From the NCBI GenBank assembly GCA_965226435.1, contig CBDDCY010000012.1, positions 496,001 to 560,000 of the forward strand: a DNA stretch of 64,000 nt. Direction: 5' to 3'. Under the pieces are notes generated by a model. It saw only the letters and a program-made list of their open reading frames with translations. It did no database searches and was not told where the DNA came from. This DNA comes from UBA6623 sp965226435 (GTDB lineage Bacteria > Acidobacteriota > Terriglobia > Bryobacterales > UBA6623). Of this stretch, positions 27,267-37,920 are shown piece after piece; the stretch's first letter is position 1; every line of letters starts with the position of its first letter. The translations under genes were made by a program, and so were the position numbers.

Positions 27267-27439
27267 GGTGTTACTCCGGGGGTTGGATGCCCAGCAATTT
27301 AGGATACGGTGGGGTGGGCGGTTTGGCGGCGTGTTGGATTCGTAAGTGGTTGATAATGCAGGGGCGGGCGGGTGAAGATTTCTTATTCGGTGGCTGTCAC
27401 TGGTCGCCGGTCACTGACCGCCCCGCAGTTGACCGCGGG

Positions 27440-27856
27440 TCTCTATCCTGTTGAAATATCGACAGCTAGCTGCATGGTGGGTTCGTTTCGTAGAATTGCT
27501 GTCAAGCTGTTTTGAAGCGGAATTTTTTCTCAATGCCTGGCCATAACCGGGTCACTGGCTCCCGGCTCTCTTGCTTAGGGTAGCGTTCGTGTCAAGCGGA
27601 ACTTGCCTGGGTTCGGGAGCGGTTCAAGAGGATCCGCTCCGAAAGTCTGCTGCTGTGGGGATGGGCGGAGACCGGCCGCTTGGCGGCCGCTCTTGTGGAC
27701 CCACCCCAAGCCCCCGAACGGCCGGCTTGCCGGCCGATCGCCCGGAACGACGTGGGGGTCGGTAGGTTAGGGTGCGGGCCCTTACGGACCGGCCGATAAT
27801 TAATTCGAGCGGGGCTTACGCGAATTCGGCTGCGTCCGCGTTGCGATGTTGTGAAG
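27440..27856 (+). repeat. R-repeat copy R1 (~417 bp, unrecognised family)
   Basis: Begins TCTCTATCCTGTTGAAATATC and ends GCGTTGCGATGTTGTGAAG. Between lie the shared cores GTTTCGTAGAATTGCTGTC, TTGCTTAGGGTAGCGTTCG and palindromes such as GACCGGCCGCTTGGCGGCC. It matches R4 over its full length. No convincing ORF or terminal inverted repeat. It lies downstream of abgT and fills most of the 27267-27905 gap; the rest of the gap shows nothing recognisable. Confidence 0.75.
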
Positions 27857-27905
27857 ACCATCTCCGCTCATCTCCGTCACTCATCTCCGACGGGCGGCCG
27901 GAAGT

Positions 27906-29456
27906 TTAGGGGTAGACGTAGGTCGATTGCAGGCCCAACGGGATCCCCAGGCCCCAGTAGATCAGCAGGAACACTGACCACGTAACCATTAGGCTGATCG
28001 AGTAGGGCAGCATCAGCGATGTGACGGTCCCGATTCCCACGGCTTTTACCCAGCGTTGGCAAAACGTGACGACCAACGGGAAATACGGCATCAGCGGCGT
28101 GACGATGTTCGTCGTCGAATCGCCTACTCGGTAAGCCGCTTGCGTCAGTTCGGGCGAAAGGCCCACCTGCATTAGAACAGGAACAAAGATCGGCGCCAGC
28201 AGTGCCCATTTGCCTGACGCCGAGCCGACCAGCAGGTTCACGATTGCGCTGAGGATGATGATTCCGCCAATCGTTGCCGTCCCCGGCAGTCCGAGCGCTT
28301 TCAGAGTGTCCGCGCCTTCGACCGCCAACAGGGCACCCAGATTCGACCTACCGAAAGCCGACGTAAACTGCGCGCAGAAGAAGATCATCGCCAGGTAGTA
28401 GCCCATCGTCGACATCGCCTTGCTCATCCCTTGGATCAGGTCGCGATGGCTTGTGACGGTTCCGGCGATATACCCGTAGACCGTTCCGGGGATCAGAAAC
28501 AGCAGAAAAATCAGCGGAATGATCGACTGCATCAGCGGCGCGCTGAACGAGGTTATTTGGCCCTCCGGGGAGCGTAACGGCGAGGACGCCGGCCAGACCG
28601 CCGCGGCCAAAGCGAGCAACCCGACAGCCATGGTCGCGAGGGCGGCCCACACTCCGGCGCGCTCCTTGCTTGTCAATTCAGCCGACACAGTCTCGCCTGT
28701 ATCCTCTCCGTCAATCTTGGTGCCCGCGAGTCGCGGCTCGATAATGCGATCGGTGATGTACCAGCCAACGAGGATCACGAGAACACTCGACGCGCTCGTG
28801 AAGAACCAATTGCACAGCGGGTTGACCTCTCGGCCGACATCAAGGATTTGCGCCGCCGACTGCGTGAACCCTTGAAGTAGCGGATCGATCCCCGACGGAA
28901 TAAAGTTCGCGCTGAAACCGCCCGAGACTCCGGCGAATGCACAGGCAATACCGGCCAACGGATGGCGGCCCGCCGCGTGGAAGATCACCCCTCCCAGCGG
29001 GATCACGAGGACATATCCCGCGTCCGCCGCGGTGTGGCTGACGATGGCGACCAGCAACAGCATCGGCGACAGTAGGCTTCCCGGCGTCAGCGAGATCAGC
29101 CCCTTGATGCCGGCGTTGATAAATCCCGTGTGCTCGGCGACGCCGACGCCCAGCAGCGCGACCAGCACCACGCCCAGCGGCGCGAAGGAAGTAAATGTGG
29201 TCACCATGCTCGACAGAAAGACCGCCAGGCTCTGCCCCGACAGTTGATTCTGCACGGCGAGAGTCCGAGGGCCTTCCTTGGCCGGCACGGTGAATTCGTG
29301 TCCGGCCAGCAGCCACGAGACGACCCAAACCACGAACAACGCAATCACAAAGAGCGCGGCCGGATCCGGCAGTTTGTTGCCGATTCGCTCGACCCATGAA
29401 AGTGCGCGTGCAACCGGGCCTTGAGCTTGAGGGAGGGTAGTGTCTTGATGGGTCAT
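27906..29456 (-). CDS. abgT: AbgT-family (p-aminobenzoyl-glutamate type) transporter
   Basis: A 516-residue inner-membrane protein with about 11-13 hydrophobic segments. It shows AbgT hallmarks: WVERIGNKLPDPAALFVIAL near the N-terminus, the re-entrant-loop region GGFSANFIPSGIDPLLQGFT, ASGKWALLAPIFVPVLMQVG and the C-terminal VGDSTTNIVTPLMPYFPLVV. Characterised members import p-aminobenzoyl-glutamate or export sulfonamide-type antimetabolites using the proton gradient. No abgA/abgB hydrolase genes are adjacent. The gene is flanked on both sides by R-repeats (R1 and R2) in the same orientation. Confidence 0.93.
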   Translation of the reverse strand: MTHQDTTLPQAQGPVARALSWVERIGNKLPDPAALFVIALFVVWVVSWLLAGHEFTVPAKEGPRTLAVQNQLSGQSLAVFLSSMVTTFTSFAPLGVVLVALLGVGVAEHTGFINAGIKGLISLTPGSLLSPMLLLVAIVSHTAADAGYVLVIPLGGVIFHAAGRHPLAGIACAFAGVSGGFSANFIPSGIDPLLQGFTQSAAQILDVGREVNPLCNWFFTSASSVLVILVGWYITDRIIEPRLAGTKIDGEDTGETVSAELTSKERAGVWAALATMAVGLLALAAAVWPASSPLRSPEGQITSFSAPLMQSIIPLIFLLFLIPGTVYGYIAGTVTSHRDLIQGMSKAMSTMGYYLAMIFFCAQFTSAFGRSNLGALLAVEGADTLKALGLPGTATIGGIIILSAIVNLLVGSASGKWALLAPIFVPVLMQVGLSPELTQAAYRVGDSTTNIVTPLMPYFPLVVTFCQRWVKAVGIGTVTSLMLPYSISLMVTWSVFLLIYWGLGIPLGLQSTYVYP

Positions 29457-30039
29457 CGGTTTGTTGCCGCTCTAGTGTACTTGAACCGCCCATCATTTCC
29501 CTTTGGGGCGAGGGCGGTGGGGGTCGAGTGGAGACAGCTCCCGATCCTGGGGTGGGCACCGGATTTCAGTTCTCAGGATGGGCCGGGGCTTGCACAGCAC
29601 AACTATTAACGGATTGATATCGCTGCACATAGGGGTGATTTGGGTTTGTTTCGCAGAATTGCTGTTGAGCCGTTTGGGGTAGCGATCTTTCTCGCGGCCC
29701 GGTGGACAACCGGTCATTCGCTCCCGGCTCCCTTGCTTAGGGTAGCGGTCGTATCAAGCCGGTCTTGGCGCGGTTGGGGAGCTGCCTTGGGACCGGCCGT
29801 GACCGGTCGTTCGCCCAACAAGTCTTCTGGGAAGCCGGGAGAAGAGACGCCGCACGGCTTCGCAAGATTGTTCCTGAATTTGCAGAAGACCGCAGCGACA
29901 GAGATGAGGCCCCGGCATCGAATAATGGCACCGTGAGATGAATGACGGCTGCCCCGGGGCTCTCCCGCGGGTTTCCCCGGGCTCGGAAAGCAAGCCTCGT
30001 TACCCTTGACGTAACGCATAATTCCCGCCAAACTGAGCA
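29457..30039. other. Intergenic region upstream of abgT and higBA
   Basis: Contains R2 (29610-29820). The remainder (29821-30039) shows no gene; it holds a C/G-rich stretch and the probable promoter region of higBA, which I cannot resolve. Confidence 0.4.
29610..29820 (+). repeat. R-repeat copy R2 (~210 bp, truncated)
   Basis: Shares GGGTTTGTTTCGCAGAATTG, ACCGGTCATTCGCTCCCGGC, TTGCTTAGGGTAGCG and CAAGCCGGTCTTGGCGCGG with R3 and R4. It loses similarity after the first GGGACCGGCCG palindrome. Confidence 0.7.
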
Positions 30040-30324
30040 ATGATCGTCAGCTATCCCGAGAAGCGAACGCTTGATTTCGCCGCGGGCAAGCGGGTCAAGG
30101 CGTTTTCGGGTATCGAGCGGCCCGCGCGGCTGAAGATCGACCGACTGGAAGCGGCGACGACGCTCGGGGACCTTGCGGCCTTGCCGGGTAATCGTCTTGA
30201 GACGCTGAAGGGTGACCGCAAGGGTCAATACAGCATCCGCATCAATGAGCGGTGGCGGATTTGTTTTGAATGGCCCAAAGGGGCCCGCGGCCCCGAGAAT
30301 GTTGAGATCGTCGACTATCACTAG
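30040..30324 (+). CDS. higB: HigB-type RelE/ParE toxin
   Basis: A 94-residue RelE/ParE-fold protein: MIVSYPEKRTLDFAAGKRVK, the helical LEAATTLGDLAALPGNRLET and the C-terminal KGQYSIRINERWRICFEW block that holds the catalytic basic/aromatic residues of HigB mRNA interferases. The toxin precedes its antitoxin by 11 bp, the inverted gene order typical of higBA. It probably cleaves mRNA on the ribosome unless neutralised. It sits in an accessory stretch between an R-repeat and IS630 copy 2. Confidence 0.93.
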   Translation: MIVSYPEKRTLDFAAGKRVKAFSGIERPARLKIDRLEAATTLGDLAALPGNRLETLKGDRKGQYSIRINERWRICFEWPKGARGPENVEIVDYH

Positions 30325-30335
30325 GAGGAACCGTC

Positions 30336-30635
30336 ATGGGAGCGCCGGCAATCCACCCGGGCGAACATCTCGCCGAGGAACTCAAGGAACTCAATATGAG
30401 CGCGGCCGCCCTGGCGCGTCGGCTCAAGGTACCCACCAACCGCATCACCGAGATTCTCAACGGCCGGCGGGCCATCACCGGCGACACGGCCTTGCGTCTG
30501 GCGCACTTCTTCGGCAGCAGCGCGGAATTCTGGCTCAACCTGCAAAAGCTCTACGAACTGCGCCTGGCCGAAAAGAAAGCCGGCAAGACGATCAAGGGCC
30601 TGCCCACCCTCAAGAACGAACACGTCCACGCCTAG
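30336..30635 (+). CDS. higA: HigA-type antitoxin (Xre helix-turn-helix)
   Basis: A 99-residue antitoxin with the HigA opening IHPGEHLAEELKELNMSAAA and an Xre helix-turn-helix (LARRLKVPTNRITEILNGRR) followed by TGDTALRLAHFFGSSAEFWL, all diagnostic. It binds HigB and represses the operon. An AGGAGG ribosome-binding site overlaps the end of higB (30325-30331), so the two are translated together. Confidence 0.95.
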   Translation: MGAPAIHPGEHLAEELKELNMSAAALARRLKVPTNRITEILNGRRAITGDTALRLAHFFGSSAEFWLNLQKLYELRLAEKKAGKTIKGLPTLKNEHVHA

Positions 30636-30734
30636 AGAGGCGAACCCGATCAGATCCGCGATAGCCGAAGTGATTGACGTTATCTCACGGAGTCCGTGTC
30701 CCGCTCGATCTTCGTAACGTTTGGGGGGCTCTCC

Positions 30735-30757
30735 AACGTCATTTGATAGAATGCCCG
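30735..30757 (+). promoter_or_regulatory. Promoter-like element, identical 23 bp also at 43568
   Basis: Contains TTTGATAGAATGCCC; TAGAAT is a plausible -10 box, and GTAACGTT lies upstream at the same distance in both copies. At 43568 it precedes a propeller gene. Here the downstream gene is absent because IS630 copy 2 follows. Confidence 0.4.
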
Positions 30758-30799
30758 GTGTGGTGAGTTTCCATCGGATTGCGGCCCGCGGCCGGCTTA

Positions 30800-31892
30800 T
30801 TGAGTCTCGCAAAATAAAGTGACACCTTTTTGGGGTACGTACGTCTTTGTATGTATGGGAAATACAAAAGGCGTACGGCGGGATTTCGAGGCCCTGGAGA
30901 AGCGCCGTTTCAAAGCGATCCGGTTGGTCGAGCAAGGCTGTAGTCAGTCCGAGACAGCGAGGCGATTGAAGGTCGCGCGGCAAAGCGTCAGCGAGTGGCT
31001 GCGACGATACCGGCGTGACGGCGAAGCCGGGTTGCGCCAGGCCGGCCGCGCCGGCCGTAAGCCGCTGTTGGACGCCGCGCAGCTCGAACGCCTCGAGGCG
31101 TTGCTGCTGGAAGGCCCCGAGGCGCACGGCTTCCCGACGCCGCTGTGGAGCTGTCCGCGGGTCGCTCGTCTGATCGGAGACGAGTTCGGCGTGCGCTATC
31201 ACGAGGGCCATGTCTGGAAGATCCCGCGGGCGCTCGGTTGGAGCCCGCAACGGCCCGTCGGCAAAGCGCGGGAGCGCAACGAAGAGGCCATCCGCGGCTG
31301 GCAGCGCAAGACTTGGCCGGCCATTAAAAAAAAGCCCGCAAAGAAGAACGCACGATCGTCTTCATCGACGAAAGCGGATTGAGTCAGAAGCCGCATCGTT
31401 GCCGCACCTGGGCGCCGCGCGGCGAGACACCGGTGTTGGAGTTCAACTTCAACTGGGACAAGCTGTCGGTGTCGGCCGGGCTGACGTTGCGCAACTTTTA
31501 CTTCCGGCTCTATCCCGGCGCGATCGGCGAGTTGGAGGTCATCGACTTCCTGAAGGCTTTGGTGCGCCACATCGACGGCCCACTGCTGATCGTCTGGGAC
31601 CGGCTGCCGGCGCACCGCAGCCGCCTGGTGCGGGAGTTCATCCAGCTCTCCGAGGATCACATCGCAACGGAGTACTTGCCGCCCTATGCGCCGGAGTTGA
31701 ACCCGGTGGAATACATTTGGGCGTACTGGAAGCAGCACGAGTTGCCCAACGTCTGCCCGAAGGACTACTGGGAACTCGACGAGCGCGCCCTCAAAGCGCT
31801 GCGGCGAATGCGCCGCAAACCGCGCTTGATTACCGCTTTCTGGAAACAGTCTTCTCTTTGTCTCGATTGACAGTATATTATGCGAGACTCAG
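30800..31892 (+). mobile_element. IS630-family element, copy 2 (1093 bp)
   Basis: Same ends as the other copies (TTGAGTCTCGCAAAATA left, CTGAGTCTCGCATAATA right on the complement), flanked by TA at 30798-30799 and 31893-31894. Opposite orientation to copies 1, 3 and 4. It lies in noncoding sequence, abutting R3. Confidence 0.95.
30855..31870 (+). CDS. IS630 transposase made by -1 frameshifting (intact slippery site)
   Basis: The first frame runs from ATG 30855 to a TGA near 31380. The second, carrying FIDESG and the rest of the DDE core, joins by a -1 shift at the heptamer A_AAA_AAG (31328-31334), within an eight-A run. The total of 1016 nt plus one re-read base gives 339 codons, exactly what a single -1 slip needs. 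Copy 2 carries its own substitutions (for example Leu for Arg in DERALKALRRM). This copy and copy 4 appear functional. Confidence 0.9.
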
Positions 31893-31898
31893 TAGGAG

Positions 31899-32099
31899 TC
31901 TCTTTATCCTATTGAAATATCGAAAGCTACCTGTATGTTGGGTTCGTTTCGTAGAATTGCTGTCGAGCCGTTTGGGCAGCGGTTTTTTCTCGCGGCCCGG
32001 TGATAACCGGTCATTCGCTCCCGGCTTCTTTGCTTAGGGTAGCGTTCGTGTCAAGCCGGTCTTGGCGCGGTTCCGGAGCTGCCTCGGGACCGGCCGCCG
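31899..32099 (+). repeat. R-repeat copy R3 (~200 bp, truncated)
   Basis: Begins TCTCTTTATCCTATTGAAAT and shares TCGTTTCGTAGAATTGCTGT, GATAACCGGTCATTCGCTCC and CTTAGGGTAGCGTTCGTGTC with R1 and R4. Similarity stops at the first GGGACCGGCCG, where a C-rich tract replaces the palindromic half. Confidence 0.75.
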
Positions 32100-32180
32100 A
32101 TCCCCCCCCGATCTCCTCGTCCCCGATCTCCCCCGTCCCCGATCTCGCCCCCCCGATCGCCCGTCCCGAGTTGGCCCCCG
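32097..32180. repeat. C-rich short tandem tract
   Basis: Imperfect repeats of CCCCGATCTC / CCCCCGATC units replace the distal half of R3. A similar tract (CCCGAACTCC units) occurs near 35820-35885, after R4. Confidence 0.5.
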
Positions 32181-32210
32181 TTTCGCAAGTCCCGAATTAC
32201 CGCCACCCCG

Positions 32211-35200
32211 TCAGCGCTTGACCGCGACAAACGGTCCACTGGGTGTTGGCATCCCGTCGACCGAGGCGATCACCTCGTGATTGCCGTCGGTTGCGTCCAT
32301 GGGAACCCGCACGACAATCTGGTAAAGACCGGCACAGCACGGCGCGATGCCGGCATAGAAGATACCGCGCCCCGTCACCGGCGTGCCCCCAATTGTCACC
32401 GTGAATTCCCCGGCGATGTCCGCCAAGCCTCCGGGAATCTCCCCCGCTTGTAGCGGAGGATTCGTCGGACCAAACCCGGTCCCGAACAGGCTGATGAATT
32501 CGCCCGGGGCGGCCGGCGTGGAACCCGGCCGGATACCCGGATCGCCCACGACGCCGACTCCGTCCTGGTGCAAAGCCGCGATGGGATTCGCGCCGCCCCC
32601 ATCGACGAAATCAGTAACGAAAAAGGCGGGTGTCAGGGCGACTAACGACACCGACTCGGCCGCGCTGCGTCGCTCCTCGGGTTTATCGCACCCGGTGACC
32701 ACGACCACCGATGCTGACGATTCACCTTCGCTCGACGGGACTTGTACATTGAGTTGATTGGGAAACACGTGAAACATAGGAGCACGCACTCCGCCGATCT
32801 CCACGCACACCCCGCTCTGATTGGTTGCCACGAGGCCCGCGGCGTCGGTTTGCGTATCGGTGTCGCTAAAGCCCTCGGGGGCAAATTCGGACCCGAAAAT
32901 GCTGATGATACTGTTCGGCGAGATGGAGCTGATCGTCGGTAACAGATTGCCGACGACCACTCCGCCCGATGCAATCCGCGGTCCCGACGGACCCGGACCC
33001 GGTTCCGCGAACTTGACGATTGCCCCGTCGCTCTGACCGCCGCTGTAGTTCTCCCCTATAACTCCGCTGGTAGTCTTGAATCCTGGGCTGCTGGACCCGC
33101 CAAAGAGCAAGACTCCACCGTCGGAGGTAGTCATGGGACGACTCAGCACCTCTTGCTCGGACCCTCCGACGTAGGTCGAAAACTCCACGGAATTCGTACT
33201 CAAGTTAAACGTTAAGAAATAGGTATCTAGTACTCCGGCAAAGCCGGGCTGCAACGCGTCTGGCGAAGATGGCAGGTCGCTTGACGATGTAACGCCGCCA
33301 ATGTGAATCCGATTTTCGGTGTCAACATTAGCAAAGAAGGCGTCGAAGCCCCCTCCGCCGATGTAGGTGCCATACTCAACCGCCTGGAGATTACTATCCA
33401 GGACAACGAGAAATCCATCGTTCTGACCACCGCCAAATGTAGGCTGGAACGCACTGCTCGACACGGGAAAATCTGAAGACGATGTGATACCCCCGACAAC
33501 GACCTTGCCATCTTGCGAAATCGCGATGGACAACGCACCGTCAAACGTGTCGCCGTCAAGCAAGGTTGATGCGACTAACGAATAGTCCTCGGCAGCCAGC
33601 TTGATGATGAAAGCGCCGGCGCTGCCCCGAACGGGGGCCAAAAAATCGGCGGAATCAGTGGTGCCGGCCAAATAGACGTCACCTTCGTCGTCTGTAGTCA
33701 ACCACGGACCGAGTTCGAATGCGAGGCCTTCGACTTCGGGATCTACAAACTGAACTACCTGCAACTCGGAACCTGTACCCCCCACGAACGTCGAGTATTC
33801 AATGCCTGGTTGGTCCAGTCGAAGTACGCTGAAGAAGCCATCGTATTCGAGAAAACCCATCAGGCCGCCCTGATGCTGGGTCGACATGGCGCTCGGCGTA
33901 ATTGGGAAGTCCGTAGAGGCTGTGTAGCCGGTTATCAACAGTCGATTTTGGCCATCCACAACCATAGGAAGTACAGTTGTCGTCCGACGACCCGCCAACG
34001 TAGCTGCTAAAGCGCAGTGTGTCGCCGCCTTCGGACAGTTGGGATACAAACGTGTCGGGGAGCACACTGCTGTTGGCCTGAATCGCGTTTAACGACGTCG
34101 GAAAGTCCGGCGACCCAGTGAATCCACAGATCGAGATCGATCCATCCGCCATGATCACGATTCCGTTCGGTGCGTCGAGGGACTGTCCGCCCAGATAGGT
34201 CGAGAATACGATTTCCGATGCGTCGGGCCGAAGCACCGTGACGAAGATATCCAAAAAACCCGCGTTGTTGCTCTGAGCCGCATTGGCCGAAATGGGGAAG
34301 TCGAGGGAATTCGTGGCTCCGGTGACTACGATATTGCCATTCTCAGCTAGGGCAAGGCCGTTAATGAAGTCGCCTAATGACCCACCGATAAAGGTCGAGA
34401 AAACCAAGTCCGGATCGATGATCAAAGGATCCGTCCGAATCGGACCCTCGATTTCAAATCCGACGCCGCCATCGTCACGGATTACGTAGGTTGCTTCCGC
34501 TCGAATGAGTCCTTGAGCGGTCTCCCAGAACGCTTTCGGCGCGGTCCAGGTTGCCCGTCCGACAGCGGTAGAGATCTCGATTTCTCCTTGAGCGTTCAGC
34601 CGAATAGCGTCGTGACCGCTGAACCGGAGCGCAATCTCATGTACCGCATCGCCGTGATCGAGCTCGATGCGATACCCCAGGCGACCGTTGTTGTTCTGAA
34701 ACAGGAAGTCGACCCCCGAGTAGACGTCCGAGTACAGCACGGATCCGTAGAGGGGTACCCCTCTCATCCATTTCTTGGAGTCGTCGCCTATAAAGTAATG
34801 GGCTTTGCCAGGCAACTTGGCGTTTCCAACTGGGACGCTTGCCTTGTCAGTCCCGTGAAATGATAACTTCAGCGTCGCCGTATTGGTGGACGTGGGCCTA
34901 TTGAGTCCCCTGAGCGAGCGGATCGTGGGCTCGGATAGGCGAACCGAAATGGCGCTGGAATCCAAAAAAACATCATAGTTTGGGAAGCGCGCGCGATATC
35001 GTGACGACGCGGCATCCTGATCAATTGCCTCGAATGCGACCGGCAATTGGCGGATATCGATACGGCCGGCATCCGTGGTTGAGTACGTCGGAGACAAAGG
35101 GCCGATCGTTGCGGCCATGCAGGACATTCCGGTCAGTAGCAGAGCAAGTCTCGCGGACCGACCCGCCGAATCGGCGAGGTGCCGAAGCAAGCGAAAGATG

Positions 35201-35241
35201 AGAGGGCGGCAGGTCTTTATGAATATGAATGAAGGAAGCAT
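32211..35241 (-). pseudogene. SBBP-repeat/TIGR03437 propeller protein broken by one frameshift
   Basis: Starts at ATG 35241, with a hydrophobic signal region ending near MSCMAA. An N-terminal domain (ARFPNYDVFLDSSAISVRLS, SDVYSGVDFLFQNNNGRLGY, DPLIIDPDLVFSTFIGGSLG) leads into SBBP blades (STYLGGQSLDAPNGIVIMAD). The frame is lost after YVGGSSDDN at about 33977; one extra base there would continue it as TVLPMVVDGQNRLLITGYTA. The C-terminal part has ISIFGSEFAP, FISLFGTGFGPTNPP and the TIGR03437 ending. If real, the frameshift removes the C-terminal ~590 residues; a sequencing error is possible. Same architecture class as the intact gene at 17589. Confidence 0.85.
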
Positions 35242-35918
35242 TGGTGATGTACTCGAACGCAAGTATAAGCAGCCAACTCTTCGCACCGCAAGTCTGCTTC
35301 GTGCACCTGCGCCCGTCGGAAACTCCGCCGGCCTGCCCCCCATAAGGGAGATCGGCGAGATCTCTCTATCCTATTGAAATATCGAAAGCTACCCGCACGT
35401 TGGGTTTGTTTCGCAGAATTCCTGCCGAGCCTTTTGGGCAGCGGTTTTTTCTCGCGGCCCGGTGATAACCGGTCATTCGCTCCCGGCTTCTTTGCTTAGG
35501 GTAGCGTTCGTGTCAAGCCGGTCTTGGCGCGGTGGGGAGCTGCCTTGCGACCGGCCGCCAAGCGGCCGGTCTTGTTGACCCACCCCAGGCCCCCGAACGG
35601 CCGGGCGTGGCCGGTCCGTTCGCCCGGAACGACGTGGGCGTCGGTGGGTTAGGGTGCCGGCCCTTACGGACCGGCCCATGATCAATTCGAGCGGGGCTTA
35701 GGCGAATTCGGCTGCGTCCGCGTTGCGATATCGTGAAGGTGAGCGGATGGGATGGAGATTCTTTGTTAGGAAGCTGTACCGGGTTTCCTCAAAATGTTTC
35801 GGTAATTTACTCACAGCTTCCCGTCCCCGAACTCCCCCCCCGAACTCCCCATCTCCCGTCCGCGAGCCCGCGCCCCGCCCCCTCACTAGCATTCCAAAGA
35901 CGAACTAGACTAAGCTAG
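35242..35918. other. Intergenic region containing R4
   Basis: Holds R4 (35363-35737), then a C-rich tract (35820-35885). It includes the unresolved promoter regions of the propeller pseudogene (minus) and of the ABC-3C operon (plus). No further gene seen. Confidence 0.45.
35363..35737 (+). repeat. R-repeat copy R4 (~375 bp, full length)
   Basis: Begins TCTCTATCCTATTGAAATATC and ends GCGTTGCGATATCGTGAAG, as R1 does. The proximal half is unique sequence shared by all four copies; the distal half is palindrome-rich (GACCGGCCGCCAAGCGGCC and GGCCGG-type hairpins). All four copies point the same way within 8.3 kb. Confidence 0.78.
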
Positions 35919-37920
35919 ATGCCTCAGCCTGGAACACGAATGGCGCGCTACTACTCGAGACCTGACATCAAGGTGCTGTGGGGACTCGCTGCTGCCCGAT
36001 GCGCGTTTCCCGGCTGCCGCCGAGAACTCGTACAAACCGCCACAGAGGCAGATTCGGCCGCAGTCATCGGTAAGCAAGCCCACATCGTTGCTCACAGCGA
36101 TGACGGCCCGCGAGCCGATCCTTCATCCCCCAGGGAGAACCGCGACAAATACGAAAACCTCGTGCTTTTGTGCGGCACGCACCACGACGTCGTCGATGTT
36201 CAACCGAACACATATGCAGTGGCGGACCTTAGCCGATGGAAGGCAGAACACGAAAAATGGGTTTATGATTCTCTGGTGGAGGCAGTGACGCAAGTCCAGT
36301 TCACGGAACTAGAAATGGTTACGAAGACGCTTCTGCGCGTCCCTGGTCAGTCTGCTGCCACTTTCACAGTGACGGCTCCACTTGAAAAAATGAGGCGTAA
36401 CGGCCTCACTGAGCAGATCGGGTTGCTCCTCGCTATGGGCCTCGCTAACGCACACGTTGTCGAGAAATTCGTGGCGTCGTTCGCCGCCGTCGACCCCAAT
36501 TTCCCCGAGGCGCTCAAGGGTGGGTTTGTTCACGAATACAACCTCCTTGTAGAGGCAGGCACGAGATATTGTCAAATGTTGTGGATGGGCGAGGTCAGGC
36601 GGCGTTTTCCTGAACCATCAATCCATCCTTGAAAACCTTTCCCTCTAAGACATGAACAATCACTTCCGAACCGTTCAGGCGTCGCCAGTGGCGCTCGGCT
36701 TGGCGGGCCAGCATGAAGACCATCGTTAACGACGCTTCGCGGCTGCCACAACCCTTCGTTCGTCGCTGCCGCAAACGGACCGTCGCAAAGGTGGACTCGA
36801 TCGGGTTCGTCGTCCGCAAGTGCCCCCAGTGCTCGGCCGGAAAGTCGTAGAAAGCCAGCAGCACTTGGCGGTCTTTTTCCAGGCACTCGACCGCTTTGGG
36901 AAACTTCTTCTCGTATAGGTTCTTGAAACGGTCCAGAGCGGCCTCCGCCGTCTGCCGACTCTCGGCAAGATAGATGTCGCGCAGCGCCTGCTTGGCTTTG
37001 CCCTGCATGCTCTGCGGCAGCTTATTGAGCACGTTGGCCGTCTTGTGGAGCCAGCAGCGTTGCTCACCGGTCGCCGGATAGACTTTCCGCAGTGCCGCCC
37101 AAAACCCCATCGCTCCGTCGCCCACCGCCAACTTCGGCGGCAGCTCGAGCCCCTGCCGTTTCAAGTCCTCCAGCAACTCCTGCCACGACAGTTCGCTTTC
37201 GCGAAAGCCGTCGTGCACCGCCAGCAGTTGCTTGCGACCGTCTTCGAGTGCTCCCATCACAACCAGCAAACACTGCCGTTCATCGTCCAGACGAACATTC
37301 GAGTAGATGCCATCGGCCCAAATGTAAACAAACCGCTGGCCGCTGAGGTCACGCTTTGACCAAGCCTCGTACTCGCGGCGCCAGACGTCTTTGAGACGCA
37401 CCACCGTCGTCGCCGACAGGCCCGGAGCGTCGGGCCCCAGCAAGGCCTCCAGCGCTTCGCTGAAATCGCCCGTCGAGATCCCTTTCAGGTACAACCAGGG
37501 GATCAACTCCTCCACACTCTTCGTGCGCCGCAGATACGGCGGCAGGATCTGGGAAGTGAAACGAAAGCGCCGGCCCTGCTCATCGACTCGGCGATCGTCG
37601 ACCCGCGGCGCCTGGATCTTCAGCTGCCCCACGCCGCTGACGATGGTGCGCTCGCGGGCGTGACCGTTGCGCACCACCAGCCGCCGGCCGTCCTGGTCGA
37701 CTTCGTGCTGATGCGTTTCGATGTAGGCGGTCACTTCGGCTTCCACGGCCTTGACGAGCATCTGGCGCGCTCCTTGGCGCAGCACCTCATCCAAGGGCGA
37801 GCGTTCCTTTCCATCAATGACTTGGGGGTTGACTTGACTGCTGGGTAATGTCTGAAATCTGCGTTGAACCGAAAACAGCGAACGCTTGTTTTTCGGCTTA
37901 CCCTGTCGTACGGTTGAAGT

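Noticed and set aside
27592..27861. Antisense ORFs inside R1 and R4 (also 35473-35685) as genes
   Set aside because: The translations are low-complexity Arg/Gly/Pro strings that are not conserved in length or frame between repeat copies.
31210..32037. 275-residue ORF across IS630 copy 2 (repeated in the other copies)
   Set aside because: It is a third-frame reading of the transposase; the two genuine frames explain the catalytic motifs.
36595..36632. Native C-terminus of the HNH protein as RRRFPEPSIHP
   Set aside because: These residues are read from inside the IS256 end; the true C-terminus is recovered beyond 40156.
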